Assembly: GCA_016271365.2 (NCBI GenBank)
Contig: CM028132.1
Location: 1,189,333,001-1,189,397,000, forward strand
Source: Neoceratodus forsteri
Taxonomy: Eukaryota > Chordata > Ceratodontiformes > Ceratodontidae
Length of the DNA: 64,000 bases
Direction: 5' to 3'
The notes beneath the pieces are model-generated. The model did no database searches, had not been told where the DNA came from, and saw only the letters and a program-made list of their open reading frames with translations. Position 1 is the stretch's first letter; each line of letters starts with the position of its first letter. The position numbers and the translations under genes were made by a program. This document shows positions 34,046 through 47,957 of the stretch, piece after piece.

Positions 34046-35766
34046 ATGGGGAAATTTGGCCAGGACACGGGAAATTCCCCTACTCTACTGTGGGAGATGC
34101 TGTCCATCTTGGCAGTCTGCCAAGATGGCAGACATGGAGCTGGCCAGTGGGCGGAAGAACTTATGGACCTGGGAGTTACAGCAGATTTACAAAATACTGC
34201 GTTGGAAACTGGAAGTAGTGCTACAGAGAACGTGGAGACACTGAAAACAGGTACGAAGGAATTGCATGATGAAAAAGAACCCATAAATGTAGACAGCATA
34301 CTTGACCTGCCTAGTGACAGCAAATCGTTGCATAGTAAAGTAGAACAAGAAAAAGACTCGGTAAATGTACCTGAGAATATTTCAGTGGAGGAACAAACCT
34401 TAAGGCAGCAATTTGAATTGGAGGAACAATTGTATTTCCTTAAGAAAGCACAGCTAGAAACTAAAATAAGCATCCTAAGGTCTGACAGCTGCAGGCCATC
34501 TGTCAAACATGTTTTTTGGATGTTGATGATGCAGTAGCATCAAAAGAAAAAAAAACGAAAAGTTGGGCATCTATTGTAGAGCAGGCAGAGTGCACTGGGG
34601 AAAAGATACCTGGAAAGACAGCACATTTGGAAAATGTTTCATCAGAGATCACGTCCAGAATGGCACAAACAGAACAAGAAATACCTGGCCTAAGATGCTC
34701 TGAGAAACAACCTGGTGCAGCAAGCAAACAACAACCATGGTCTGTAAAAAATGCTTTGGAGAATGCAGGCTGGCAGCAAGACTCTATAACAGGTCAGTGG
34801 TTTCAGGAGATACACCGATAAAAATGCCTACAGAACCAGCCTTTCAAACAAACAATGGTTCAAATACAGGATCTATTGATTTAGAATTACCATCAGAATT
34901 GACTTTAAACCAGAATCCCAAGTTGCATTTTTCAGAAAATTTGTTACAAAATCAGTTTTGAGGGGGACACCCTGCAGAAACTGAAAATGCACCAGAAAGG
35001 CCTTTGAATATAATAAACAAAGAAACACCCAAAACATTTGCTTCTCTTTTTCAAACACCTATTTTTCTGGCCAAAAAGCACAATGCGGTGCCGGAGCATC
35101 TGATCTACCCAGGAGGAATGTCAGAACCACCAGACAGCCTTTTTTTGTCCAAGATCACACCTAAAGGGCTCTGTGAAGTTCTTCTCGATGGAAATTTATG
35201 CATTGATACATATATCTGGAAAGACAATATGTGATATTAGTTTTAAAACCGCAAATGTCCTTGAAAGGTTTTGGGTAAAATATACTGCATTGAGAAAGTC
35301 TTCTCTATGGTTCTCCTTCATTGCTACTCCCTTAACCAGGCCCGCACATAAAGTAATTACTGTATTCTTCAGAAATGAGGGGGTTAGTGTTAGTGATTTG
35401 TTATTTTGGCTAAAACAGTGATGCACAGTAATTGACGATCCAGAGGCTATTCTGGATTCAGAGCATATTTGGACAGGAGGCTGGAGAGTAAAGGTTATGT
35501 TAAAAATGTCAGATACAGGGATCAATCACTTACCAAATTCATTTTATTTAGGGAGAGACAGAGGAATCTTATTCTACGCTGGGCAACCAAAGATGTGTTA
35601 TAAATGTGGCTCCTTGGAACACATGAGCAGCGTTTGTGACAGATTAAGATGCACAGTGTGTGGGGAGTTGGGCCATGTATGGACTGAATGCCTTAATGAA
35701 AGTCAGTGTGACTTGTGTGGGGAGTCTGGACACACTTCAGAATTACAAAAAAGCATCACGTAATAA
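34046..35766 (+). pseudogene. Tx1-type ORF1 protein (zinc-knuckle), broken
   Basis: Open pieces (34,046-34,537; 34,516-34,821; 35,173-35,421; 35,497-35,763) succeed each other in different frames. The N-terminal part is acidic and glutamine-rich with coiled-coil-like stretches (EEQTLRQQFELEEQLYFLKK). Next comes HKVITVFFRNEGVSVSDLLFWL, a stop, DSEHIWTGGWRVKVML, then FYLGRDRGILFYAGQPKMC. Two complete CCHC knuckles follow (CYKCGSLEHMSSVC, CTVCGELGHVWTEC), and a third (CDLCGESGH) lacks its last cysteine. The protein would have bound element RNA. Confidence 0.8.
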
Positions 35767-36599
35767 TCCTGACCAAGCAGATGGGGAGGAGCAAAGATTG
35801 ATAGTGGCTATGGCCCAAAAAAATAAAACTGGAAAATCACGTTTGTAGCCTCCAACTGAATGACAAAATCAAAATATTGTTGCCATGTCAGTTTCCCCTT
35901 CCCCAAAGACCCTAGCTTCTGAAGAAATTGAGGTACAGAATGTGAATCAGCAGGAAACGGGTATAAGGGATCTAGCAACTAGCCCCCCCCCCAGGCAGGA
36001 AGTATTATCCCAGGAAGCTGGGCCTTCAGATAAAGGGATGCCCCCTCATCCCGGGGAGCAAAAGAAGAGGGAGAATTACGAGACAAAGAAAGAAAGAAAG
36101 TGTAGGAAAAGTACAAATAATACAAGCAACAATACACACATCAAACAAGTTGCATGTATTGCAAACAGAACAAACAGAAGATGATTCAGACCATTCCTCT
36201 TTAGACTCTTTAGTGCCTGAAGGTACCACAGATACTGAAGTGCTAGAGAAACCTAGAGGACAGCAAAAACGGAAAGCGAGAGTAAAATTGAAAAATATGG
36301 ATGAATTCAGCAGGAAGGGCAGCTATAAATAACTTTACCAATGCAGAGATTTATTTAACACCAAAAGTTAATTTGTGTTTTGCTCATAAAAGTGCTAAAA
36401 CATTGTGAAAATGCATATCACATGCCTCACTGTGTTTAACAAACATACCACTTCTAGAAAACCTATATAAATACTTTCTGTACAGTTAGCATTGTCCCAA
36501 GAAAAAAACTGCTAATCAATTATTTAAAACCCTGCAATGACGGAACCTTTCTCCTTTCACACCGTTAATGAAACAGTATAAAAAGAATAGAGAAAAGGA
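35767..36599. other. ORF1-ORF2 interval of the Tx1-type LINE
   Basis: Contains lysine-rich, poorly conserved frames (35,885-36,184; 36,150-36,332) that probably belong to the ORF1 tail, and a stretch of intergenic sequence. No catalytic motif. Confidence 0.45.
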
Positions 36600-37320
36600 A
36601 ATTTTTTTTTTCATTTCTTACTGGCTTACATCTGGGAGTAATATTTCTTCAAGACACTAGATTACACTCATTATATGAGGCGAAGGAAGCTACAAAATCT
36701 TGGTACTTGGGTCCATCCTATTGGTCATTAGGGCAAGAAACCTGCGCAGGTCTAGGAATTCTTTTTAAATATCCAGAAGTGCAGCTTTTAAAATTGTGTG
36801 ATAGAATATCAGGCAGAATTTTGATTATTGATGTACTGTTACGGAATATCCTTTACAGGCTGATAAACATTTATGCACCACAATCAAAAGCTCTGAGATG
36901 TGAAATCTTTAACCTAGTTCAGCCATATTTACAAACCATGCATACAGTAATATTTGCAGGTGATTTCAATTGTCCTTTAAAAGGAAAAACAACCAAGCAA
37001 TATTATGATTCGAACCTTCTTGTACAAATCATTCAAAGAAATAAACTTAAGGATGCAGTAGGACAACAAAGCAATACAGAAATACCAACATTCCAGAAAG
37101 GAAACCTGGGATCTAGGACAGATTATATTTTTGTTGCCAACTCAATAACAATAAATAGTGTTGCGGTTCTGACCACAGAATTCTCAGGCCATAAAGTAGT
37201 TTCGATAACCATAGGCGTAAAAGATAGGTGGCAGAAAGGGCCAGGGTCATGGAGAATGAATACATCAGTACTGTTGGAAGCAGAATTACAGCAGACTTTT
37301 CAAGAATGTATACAGGCAAG
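36600..37320 (+). pseudogene. Tx1-type ORF2 endonuclease (APE-like)
   Basis: Starts with FLQDTRLHS (the Q-E-T block with Asp for Glu), then AGLGILFKYPEV, LINIYAPQ, IFAGDFNCPLKGK, SRTDYIFV and SGHKVVSITIG. These are the metal- and DNA-binding blocks of exonuclease III-like nucleases that nick the target for retrotransposition. The final block has SGHK where S-D-H is usual, so a catalytic Asp is changed. The frame is lost at the poly-T run near 37,331. Confidence 0.8.
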
Positions 37321-37330
37321 AAAATCAATA

Positions 37331-37353
37331 TTCTTTTTTTTTTTTTTTTTTTT
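37331..37353. repeat. Poly-T tract disrupting ORF2
   Basis: A run of about 20 T bases interrupts ORF2. Family-like reading (ILWWEDTKIDLQKLCKHI) resumes after it in another frame. Slippage at this run is the simplest cause. Confidence 0.7.
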
Positions 37354-37720
37354 GAGGATCCCATTTTGTGGTGGGAAGACACAAAGATTGACCTACAAAA
37401 GTTATGTAAACATATTAGTAGACACAGAAACAGAGCATCATGCCTCAATTATTTACAACACAGAAAAATCTTGCAACAACTTCTATTTCATATGAAATAG
37501 GGCAAAATTTAACCTCACATATTACAACAATAAAAGGGAAAATTTGAGATTTTCATAATAAAAAAGCAACTAGTTTGCAATACCATCATAAGTTAGAACA
37601 CAAGGGAAAATGGAAATAATTTGTCCATACGAATACTGGCAAGCACAAGCAAAAAATATTATGAGAGTTAAAGACTGAAATGGAAAGGAACATACAGCAC
37701 CACAAAAAATTTTAGAGCTG

Positions 37721-38003
37721 GTGTCAGAATATACCAGAAAACTATATACTCGGCTCACTACTGAACAAGAGGAGTTGGGAAACTTTCTGAATAATTTAGA
37801 TATACCCTTGTTAGAGGATGTAGAAATGAAGGACTTAGTGAAACCAATACAAGAGACGGAATTACAGCTAGCAATCTCCACATTAGCAGGGGGTAAGTCT
37901 CCGGGTCCAGATGGTTTACCCAATGAGGTATATAAAATCATAGGTCAAAGCTGGACAAAAGAACTAGTAATTGTCTTTAATGCAGTGTTAGAAACAAAGC
38001 ATA
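37721..38003 (+). pseudogene. Tx1-type reverse transcriptase, N-terminal part
   Basis: TTEQEELGNFLNNLDIP, ELQLAISTLAGGKSPGPDGL and PNEVYKIIGQSWTKEL match the RT-0/RT-1 region of L1-type ORF2. It is cut after NAVLETKHI by the Tc1 element. The remainder resumes at 39,602. Confidence 0.82.
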
Positions 38004-38005
38004 TA

Positions 38006-39599
<1,594 letters not shown>

Positions 39600-39601
39600 T
39601 A

Positions 39602-41331
39602 CCTTTATCCATGAACATGGGAAATGTAGCATATATTTTTTAAAAAGGTGACAAATCAGACTTAAACAATTGGAACTCAATTATGCTTTTAAATTCTGAC
39701 TTAAAAATTTTAATGAAAATATTGGCTAATAGACTTTCTAGGGTAGCTACTAAACTGATATCAGTAGCCTAATCATATGCAATACCAGGAAGAACAGTAC
39801 AGAATCATATATTTTTACTCAGAAAACTTGTGGAACAAGGAAAGATGGGAAATACAGATGGATATTTGGTCTTGTTAGATCAACATAAGGCATTTGATCA
39901 AATAAGCCATGATTTTTTATGGGAGGTATTGGGTTGTTACAGAATCCCTATTGAATTAATTAATTGGTTGAAATGTATGTACAATACCGCAACAGTACAG
40001 CCAATAGTATATGGATGGAAGGGTCCAATGATTCCAATTAAAAGGGGCATCAGACAAGGATGTCAGCTTAATCCAATATTATATGCTTTTTTTACAGATA
40101 TCTTGTTAAGGAAAATTAATAACTCTGCTGATATACACAATGTTTTAATAGGTACACAGATATTTCCATACAAAGCCTTAGCATACGTGGATGATATGAC
40201 TATTATAGTTCAAAATACAGACTCATTATTAAAAGTTTTGGAGACTAGTGAATCTTTTTGTAGGGTATCAGGAGCATCTCTGAATTATGCAAAATGTATA
40301 GGACAGTGTCTAGATTAGATGTGTAAACTGAGTGGGTATATTGGTGGACTAGAAATATCAATGGAACCCATTAAAATTCTAGGTATATACTTTGGGGACA
40401 TAGAGGTGGACCTAGTAAACTTGGAGAAAAAATAAAAATTGGTAAACAGAAGGTAGCAAAATGGAATAACTGGAAAGGTAGCAAAATGGAATAACTGGAA
40501 ACTTAGCAAAAAGAAAAGGATATATCTAATCAAAACATATTTAGTGCTTGTGTTTCTTTTTATCAGTTATATTTTTCTACCCAAAAAAACATTAGAAACA
40601 TCATTTCTCAGTATATTTTTTCAGGCCTGTTGGGGAAGCAGACTGAACCCTTTAAAGAGAAATATATTATATTTGCATTTTAAATCCGATGGTTTAAGTA
40701 TGCCAACCCAAAAACGTTTTTTTAATAGTTTTTTCCTTTATTTTAATATAAGACCTCTGTTAATGGGAACGACTGGGATAGGAGACCTTTTTTTTTTATC
40801 AAAATGTAAATCTTGCTTGCAAGCATGGGAACTACAAGCTTTAAGAGTTTCAAAAAATCAATTGAAACACCGGAGTACATTAGATGTACATTTCTTAGAA
40901 TTAAACAATGGAGTATTACACAAAGACAGGTGATGGATTGTAATAGGAAGCAATTATATTTTCTTCTACTAGAAACAACTTGTACAGTAAAAACGGTATC
41001 TGACAAGTGTCCAGTAATGCACAGGGAAAACCTAAATACATTATTAAACAATAAACGTATCCCAGAACATATGTGGGACATGCACTGCCTGGCTTGCCAC
41101 AAGAAGATAAATGTTAAATCCAACCAGAAACACAAACCTCAGCAGGAAAGAATTTGCTCCAGATTAAAATGCACCCAAGTAGAGGAGAGCGTAGACCATT
41201 TATTATTTACGTGTTCCTTTATTAAGGGATTTTGGTCCTTTTTAGATGTACAGCAGGGAACAAATGTTTTTTGTACATTAACGTATGAAAGCATTATGTA
41301 TGGAACATTCAATAGTAACTGGAAGACTTGA
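39602..41331 (+). pseudogene. Tx1-type reverse transcriptase, remainder and C-terminal zinc motif
   Basis: ILMKILANRLSRV, then from 39,830 a 162-codon frame with DQHKAFDQISHDFLWEVL, GIRQGCQLNPILYAFF and the catalytic AYVDDMTII box (about 40,180-40,205). Frames break at 40,318 and at a 25-bp duplication. The C-terminal region (40,813-41,331) has CLACHKK and CTQVEESVDHLLFTCSF, the cysteine-histidine motif typical of L1/Tx1 ORF2. The polymerase site itself is intact, but the ORF is not. Confidence 0.85.
40452..40501. repeat. 25-bp tandem duplication in ORF2
   Basis: ggtagcaaaatggaataact plus ggaaa occurs twice in a row, exactly. Being 25 bases long it shifts the reading frame. Confidence 0.95.
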
Positions 41332-41798
41332 CATATGGGTATTTTATGGGTACTAATGGTTATATTAAAATAGCATATATGGTTAATGAGATGCAACTTT
41401 GTTTTATAACAAAAAGAAGGTAGTCGCATGGAATTACTGAATAAAATCACACAAGAGTTATTGACTTTATATCAGAAAGAGAAGATAATTTTGCCTAGGA
41501 GAATGTTGTTAGAGTTATGGAAAGGTCTTCCTTGGATCATGAATAGTGATGCACATGTAACTTACATATACAGAAAGAAAAAGTAACATTTATGTAAATA
41601 GCCTAGAAGGAAAGGTTGGAAATAAGAGTGTTGGTGGAGGGTATATATAAAAGTTGGAAGGTCTGAATTTATACCATGAATATTAGTAATTTTGGTTGTT
41701 GTTATGGAATGTATTACGGAAGGCTGATTGTGTATATATACAGGAAATATGTAAATTGTGATCCTTTCTTTATGTTTTGTTTCAATAAAAACTTCCCA

Positions 41799-43250
41799 CA
41801 ACCTTCTGATCTTCCAGCCTCAGAGCAGAGTGTGAAACATGCTGAGCCACTACTACTTATTGCAAGATCATTTAATAAAATATTAAAAAATTAAAAAAAA
41901 CTGCCCCAAAAGTGCCCATTTCCATGGCAGCTGTGCGTGAGACACTCTTCATAGTGTCTAATAAGCAGAGGAAAGGAGAACTCTAATTGGTGGAGAGCAC
42001 TTCCCTCACTTTACAATCTGAATGATAGAAGCTTCAGTCCAGGTATCCTGTTCTGTTGACAGTATCTCTAGTCTAGGTATTCTTTGTTTTTTTGCTAGCC
42101 TTGATTAATTGATTGATTCCAGTGAGAACAGTGTCTGCTACCATAACTCTCAACTGTCCCTAATTATGAGGGTCGTCCCTCATTTTACCCCCTAGAAGTG
42201 CTCTGTCCTACATTGAAAAGGTTCTGCCCACATAGAGGAGATGCTGTAAACTCAGACATTAAAGTAGAAATTCAGAATCTTCTGTGATGCTAAAGGAAAA
42301 TGAAACTTTGAGAAAATAAAAGCGCTGGTTTCTACAGTATTTTCAGCTTTGCATCTTCATGTTTGATGATGTGGCCCTCAGTTTGAGGGACAGTGTCTTG
42401 CAGTGTCCCTCATTTTGAGTGTCTGTTTCCCTCATTTCAGTGACAAAAGATTGAGCACTACTGTGACCTCTGTCTGAAGCTATTTCTACTTTCCTCTTGA
42501 ATGTGCAAGTTTTTTTTTGGTAGCTGTTTCTATTAAGACTGCCCATGTATGTTACTACAGCAGATATGTCAGGTTTATGTATGCTAACTTTAGGGATGTT
42601 TTAATCGCAAGGTCACTCTTTGATTTCATTGGCAGTTCTTGTGACAGTGGTTCAGGGACGCATAGTCTATACAGTAGGTTTGTTTAGTTTGTTTCTTTCT
42701 GTATGACTTTTGCCAAAGGTCCATGTGAATTTTATGCTGGAGGATAGTGTTACTTTGTGTTGAAGAAGACAGTACTGTATGTGTGACATCACTGCAGTGG
42801 TTCTTGCTGAAGACGTTTTTCCATATGTGACTTTTGTGTTGGGGCAGTGTTACTCTGTGTTGTAGGCTTGTTCCTGTTACTTTGGTTTTTCAGGTAGTGA
42901 AATATTGTGTGACATTAGTGTGTGTGTGTTGTGTGTGTGTGTGTGTGTGTGTGTGTCTTGGGGGGGGTTAGGTTAGTTTGGTTTCTGTAGTTTGGCATTA
43001 GTTTGCCTTGGGTGGGAGGGAGCAGTACTTTTGACATCCCTGCAGTGAGTAACAGATGATAGATGTCTTTTAACCCTCTGTTATTCACTGATGTGGCATC
43101 AATTTTATCAAATAATGTTGAGTTATTTCACATCAGTCATCCACTACCCACTACAGTGATGTTATCGGAGTTGGCAAAGGAGGGTCTCAGCAAATGGAAA
43201 TTAGTGAGTAATAGGGGTCAACCATATAAGCATGTACATTATAATGGTTC
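41799..43250. other. No recognisable gene; TG microsatellite
   Basis: A (TG)n run lies at 42,917-42,957. Related phrases 'tgtccctcattttgag' and 'ctcagtttgagggacagtg' at 42,372-42,420 form an imperfect inverted pair. Nothing else was identified. Confidence 0.5.
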
Positions 43251-43279
43251 AGACTGCAGTGAATATAAACATCAGAATT

Positions 43280-44002
43280 CATTCAACCATAATAAGCAGT
43301 AGTATGCAAGTACAGAGATGGAAGGACGGAGCTGGGTACGGGAGCATATCAAGACAGGGTGAGATGATCAGCAAGTGCAGGGAGTAAGAAGGTGAGTATA
43401 CACGGCTCTCCTGAAGACATTGATAATTCTTGAGTTTATGATGATATCGGGATGTGTGTTCCCATTCACTGGGGCAGTAATAGCAAACAACATGTCTCCA
43501 ATGGCATTCTGTATCCCAGGGACATAGGGACATTGCGGAGGTGCTTGGAGTGCGAGAAATCTAAGCTAGTATGCAGGGTTTGCTAGTAGGTCACTGAGAT
43601 AATTGGGATAGAGACCATGAATACATTTGTAGATTAGAGTGACCCAATTGAGTTCCCTTCTCCTTTTAGATGGTTAAATGCCTGGTATGCTGTGTAGCAG
43701 ACAGTGATAGGTCAGTGTGTGACAACATAAGGCAAATCTGCATATACTGTTGAATGCTTCATTGATCTTTTGTAGCGCTGTTGCACTTGCCCAACTATAG
43801 ACTTCACTCCCATACTGTAGGTGAAGAGAGGCAGTGGGTGGAATAGTAATCCTAGTGTTTGGTGTGTGCATTGAATAGATCTTGTAATATGGTCATGTAA
43901 TGATAATTTTGGATCTGACCATACTCTGTGGTATTTGAAATTGATAAAATTTTTCAGGGCAGGTAAGCTGTTAGAGCAGTGCATAAAGAACAATAAATGC
44001 AC
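43280..44002 (-). mobile_element. LINE fragment (L2/CR1-group reverse transcriptase C-terminus)
   Basis: Minus-strand reading gives VWSDPKLSLHDHITRSI, YGSEVYSWASATALQKINEAF, NSICRFALCCH, and in another frame LNWVTLIYKCIHGLYPNYLS. These are the thumb and C-terminal blocks also seen in the plus-strand LINE at 6,674-7,090, though the two are not close copies. Both ends are truncated. Confidence 0.65.
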
Positions 44003-45040
44003 TTACAGCCAAGCATTTCCTAAGGATTTTCACCCATTGGGAGGTATTGATGGCCCGAGGCACACCCCAGGGCTATTAACCCCAGCAAGCGTGATAATCC
44101 CATGGAAATACTCAATAGTACGCGCGTTATTGTGATCATTAGTCTTATTACGTTAGTAAGAGGAAACTGCTATTTTGAAAAAAAGCCATCAAAAAAAAAA
44201 ACAGTAAAAAAAAGTTGAAACATAGAAGTTGATGGCAGATAAGGACTGCAATGCCCATCCAGTCTGCCCATTTTTTTCTACCCTCTGAAGGTGCCATAGG
44301 CATTTACTCTGTCAATGGCCTATCTATTCATACTCATCTTTATTGCTCCCTTATGCCTATCCCATGCCTGTTTGAAGCCCTGCACTGTATTCGTACCCAC
44401 CACTTCCTGAGGTAGGCCGTTCCATGCATCCACCACCCTTTTGGTGAAAAAGAACTTCCTCACATTACCCCTTAATTGGCCTCCCTCTAATCTCATGCTA
44501 TGTCCTCTTGTCCTGCTATTTTTGTTATCTTAAAACATGTTAGACTCTTCACCTTGTTAATGCCCTTAAGATGTTTGAATGTTTTGATCATATCACCTCT
44601 CTCTCCCTCTTTTGCTCTAGGGTATACATATTGAGCTCTATTGATCTGTCCTCATATGTTTTCTGATGCAATCCCTGCACCATTTTGGTTGCCCTTCCCT
44701 GGACTGCCTCCATTTTGTTAATGTTCTTGTGCAGGTGTGTCCTCCAGTACTGCATGCAGTACTCTGGATGGGGCCTAACCAGTGTCTTGTAAAGATGGAT
44801 TATTATCTCCCTCTTACAACTTATGATACCCCTACTAATACACCCCAACATCCCTCTAGCCTTACCTACTGCTTTAGTGGTCGGGTTGGATGATTTCAGG
44901 TCATCTGTGATGGTGATGCCCAAGTCTCTTTCTTCCCTTGTGATTGCCAGCAACTCCCCTCCCAGCCTATAGGTGGCTTCAGGGTTTCTCTTCCCTATGT
45001 GCATGATCTTTTACTTCTTTGCGTTAAACCCCATTTGCTA

Positions 45041-45654
45041 CTATTCCAGCCATTTTGCCAGTTTTTCCAGATCTCTTCTTATTCTGCCCACCCCATCTGG
45101 ATCATCTACTCTGTTGCAGATCTGGGTATTATCTGCAAATAGGCAAACCTTACCTTCCAGTCCATCTGCAATGTCAGTGATGAAGATATTGAAGAGGACT
45201 GGCCCCAGGACTGATCCCTGAGGTACCCCACTTGTGGCTTGCATCTCTTCTGACTGTATACCGTTTACCACCACTCGCTGTTTTTGCCTGCCAACCAGTT
45301 TGCCATCCAGTTGACCAACCTCTGACCCACCCTGAGCTTACCCAGCTTATTAATCAATCTTCTATGTGGAATAGTATCGAAAGCTTTGCTGAAGTCAAGG
45401 TAGGCAACATCAACTGCACCCCCTTGTTCCACCACTCTGGTTACCCAGTCAAAGAAATCTATGAGATTAGTTTGACAGGACCTTCCTGTTGTAAACCCAT
45501 GCTGTCTTGGATCCTGTACTCCTGTGGATTCCAGGTGTTGCACTATCCTTTCCTTAAGGAGTGCCTCCATAATCTTGCCCACTACTGAGATAAGACTGAT
45601 TGGTCTGTAGTTCCCTGCCTCCTCCCTGCTACCACTCTTGTGGAGCAGGATCAC
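45041..45654 (-). pseudogene. CR1 copy C reverse transcriptase core
   Basis: Two overlapping frames hold NYRPISLISVVGKIMEALL, QHGFTTGRSCQTNLIDFF, VAYLDFSKAFDTIPHRRL, and then ATSGVPQGSVLGPVLFNIF and VCLFADNTQICN. The catalytic pair is Asp-Asn instead of Asp-Asp. A frame change separates the two parts near 45,265. Target-primed reverse transcription is not possible from this copy. Confidence 0.85.
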
Positions 45655-46348
45655 ATGAGCCCTTCTCCAGTCTTCTGGGACCTCTCCTGTGCTCAGAGAC
45701 TCACTAAAACAGTTCTGCTAATGGCTTGCTAGTTCCACCCTTAGCTTCTTTAGTACCCTGGGATGTTTGCCATCAGGTCCCATTGCCTTGTCCACCCTGA
45801 GTTTAGCGAGCTGTTGTAGGACCCTTTCTTTTGTGAAGGGACCTGTGCACACTTCCCTCCCCCCTGTGTACATGGTGCTGAGCTGTGGGCCCAGCTCTAC
45901 CTTCTCCTCAGTAACTACTGAGCAGAAGTATCTATTTAGGATAGATCCTTTGTCCTTGGTCCTCCTCCACACACTCCCCCTTATCCCCTTTGATCTTAGC
46001 AATACCCCCTTTGGATTTTCTCCTTTCACTAATGTATCTATATAAAGTCTTGTCCCCTTCTTTTACTGTTCATGCTACTGTTTCCTTCGGTTTGGGCCTT
46101 TGCCTGCCTTACAGCCTTCCCTGCTTCCTTAGGGAAGTTTGGTATTCCTCCCTGTCTTCGTCCTGCTGCGTCCCCTTATATTTCCTGAAGATCAACCTTT
46201 TGGTTTTGATCTTTTCTGGTACCGTTTTTGAGAACCAAAGTGGTTTCCTCCTTTTGCTCTTGCTTTTCTCCTTAACACAATGGGATGTTGCTTCAAGTAT
46301 TGCATCCTTAATGCTTGTCTACATTGCCTGTATCCCCTTGCCGGTATT

Positions 46349-47083
46349 TCATCTTGCCAGGGCTAACTTAACTCTGTTGGCCATCTTATCAAAGTCAGCT
46401 CCTCTGAAGTCCCATATTTTTGCCTTGCAATGGGATGATTTAGTTCTAGTGGCCAAATTGAACCATACCATGTGATGGTCACTGATCCCCAGGTGACCTT
46501 CTACCTGGAGATCTGATATCCTTTCCCCATTAGTTAGTAATAGATCCAGGATAGTCCTGTCTCTCATGGGTTGTTGCACCAATTGTTTGAGGCCCTCCTC
46601 CTGCACGGAATCCACTATGTGTCTAGTTCTGGCGGATGTTCCTGCTGGTATTGACCAGTCTGTATCAGCCATGTTGAAGTCTCCCACTAGCAGAAACTCC
46701 CCTTTAGTTGTCATGTTTTGTATATCTTCTAACAGTAATGTGTCTGTGTCCTCTCCTTGATCTGGAGGCCTGTAGACAACCCCAGTTCATATGGTTGTCC
46801 CATTTCCTGTTTTCAGGGTGACCCACAGTTCTTCTGGCTCCTTATGTGTATTCTGAATTTCTGTAGCTTTGATAGTTTCATTGACATAAAGGGCCATGCC
46901 ACCGCCCCCCCGTTCTGCACCTCTGTCTCCTCTGAACAGTACATAACCGGGTACTGAAGTTTTCCAAGTGTGCTTACTAATGAACCATGTCTCGCTAATG
47001 GCCAGTATATCCAGTTTAGCCTCTGTCATTGTTGCCTCCAGGTTTAGGATCTTGTTTCTCAGACTGCGGGCATTTGTGTACAT
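46349..47083 (-). pseudogene. CR1 copy C APE-type endonuclease
   Basis: The upstream piece (46,787-47,083) starts YTNARSLRNKILNLEA, with LDILAISETWF (metal-binding Glu) and GGGMALYV. The downstream piece (46,349-46,714) has FLLVGDFNMADTDW, ILDLLLTNGERISDLQ and GISDHHMVWF, the terminal S-D-H. All catalytic blocks are recognisable, split by a frame change near 46,750. Confidence 0.88.
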
Positions 47084-47444
47084 GATGGCTTTTCCACTGC
47101 GTGTTGTATGGGGAGCTGGACCTTTTTCCTTACCTGGTGATGCAAATGAACTACAAACATGCTGAACTCCTGTTTGATCACTAGCTGAGGGGGGAAGGTT
47201 GTTCTTCCTGTTCGATGCATCAGGTGCTGCACCCCTCTTCCCATTTGCTAGTTTAAATATTCTGCAAAGACATCAAACTTCTGCCCCAATGCGTTGACTC
47301 CCTCCTTCATCAGATGTAGTCCATCGAATTTAAAGAACTTTCGCTCCAAAAACTGTTGCCAGTTACCTACAAATTTGTGTCCTTTTTCCTGGCACCAGCC
47401 CTTGAGCTACATGTTTAGTTCCCCTGTCTCCCCTTCTCTGACCT

Positions 47445-47686
47445 TCATTCCATCTGCCTGCTCTCCCAGACCGGCAGGATCTCAGAGAAGGAGATGCCAG
47501 ACAAAATGGGCGACCGTTTGTCTCCCAACCTGGTCAAGTGTTCCTTGGTCTCCACAACTGACCGGCTGGCGAGATTGTTAATTCCTATGTGTACCAGGAC
47601 ATCGATGTTTTCTCCTGCTTCATGCACGATTTTAGCAACGCAATCAGTGTCTCCCCTCGCTGATGTACCTGGGAGACATCTGACCA
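47445..47686 (-). pseudogene. CR1 copy C ORF1 esterase-like domain, second half
   Basis: RMVRCLPGTSARGDTDCV, then IDVLVHIGINNLASRSV. CR1 ORF1 proteins carry an SGNH-hydrolase-like domain with a G-x-N-N block; here it reads GINN. The first half (LLIIGDSMIQRVDTYLQPW) lies 5.9 kb away at 53,580-53,690 on the far side of the DIRS insertion. Confidence 0.8.
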
Positions 47687-47688
47687 TT

Positions 47689-47811
47689 CTAGGGACATGG
47701 ATATGTTGTTCATCCACACTTATTGGCAGGTTCCTTGCCGCTTTAATTGTTGCCAGAAGGTCTTCAAGCTGGCTCCTCCCACCCACCCGGGTGGCAAAAC
47801 TCAGGCTTCTT
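47689..47811 (+). repeat. DIRS left terminal repeat
   Basis: About 110 bases, from ggatatgttgttcatccaca through ttccttgccgctttaattg to cccacccgggtggcaaaact, pair in inverse orientation with 53,433-53,555 with few mismatches. The outer edge ctagggacat is also copied, inverted, at 53,287-53,298. Confidence 0.92.
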
Positions 47812-47957
47812 ATGACTCCAGATCTTCCTTACCACTTGGAAGCTCAGGTTCCCTCCTTAGTGTTCTGCGTTTTAGACTGGATCCTAACTCTTCGGTTCAT
47901 CCGAAACTGGTTTTGAAGTTTTCTAAACTTCGGTCTTCATCTTCCCTCGTGGCTGCG

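Larger units (their letters stand above)
44216..47686 (-). mobile_element. CR1 LINE copy C, downstream part (ORF2, end of ORF1)
   Basis: The 3' tail at 44,216-44,290 reads 'gaaacatagaagttgatggc' then 'agataaggactg'. Moving upstream on the minus strand: RT C-terminus (44,588-45,004), RT core (45,041-45,654), linker (45,718-46,029), endonuclease (46,349-47,083) and the second half of the ORF1 esterase-like domain (47,445-47,686). A DIRS element interrupts it at 47,687; the ORF1 start resumes at 53,580. Without the DIRS it is about 4 kb, nearly full length. Confidence 0.9.

Noticed and set aside
35497..35763. Zinc-knuckle frame as a host zinc-finger gene
   Set aside because: Position upstream of an APE-RT ORF2 and the neighbouring wording match Tx1-type ORF1.
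47697..47957. ATG at 47,697 as the DIRS gag start
   Set aside because: It lies in the terminal repeat, and the stretch up to 47,957 has no gag-like content. The ATG at 47,958 directly precedes the cysteine-rich segment.
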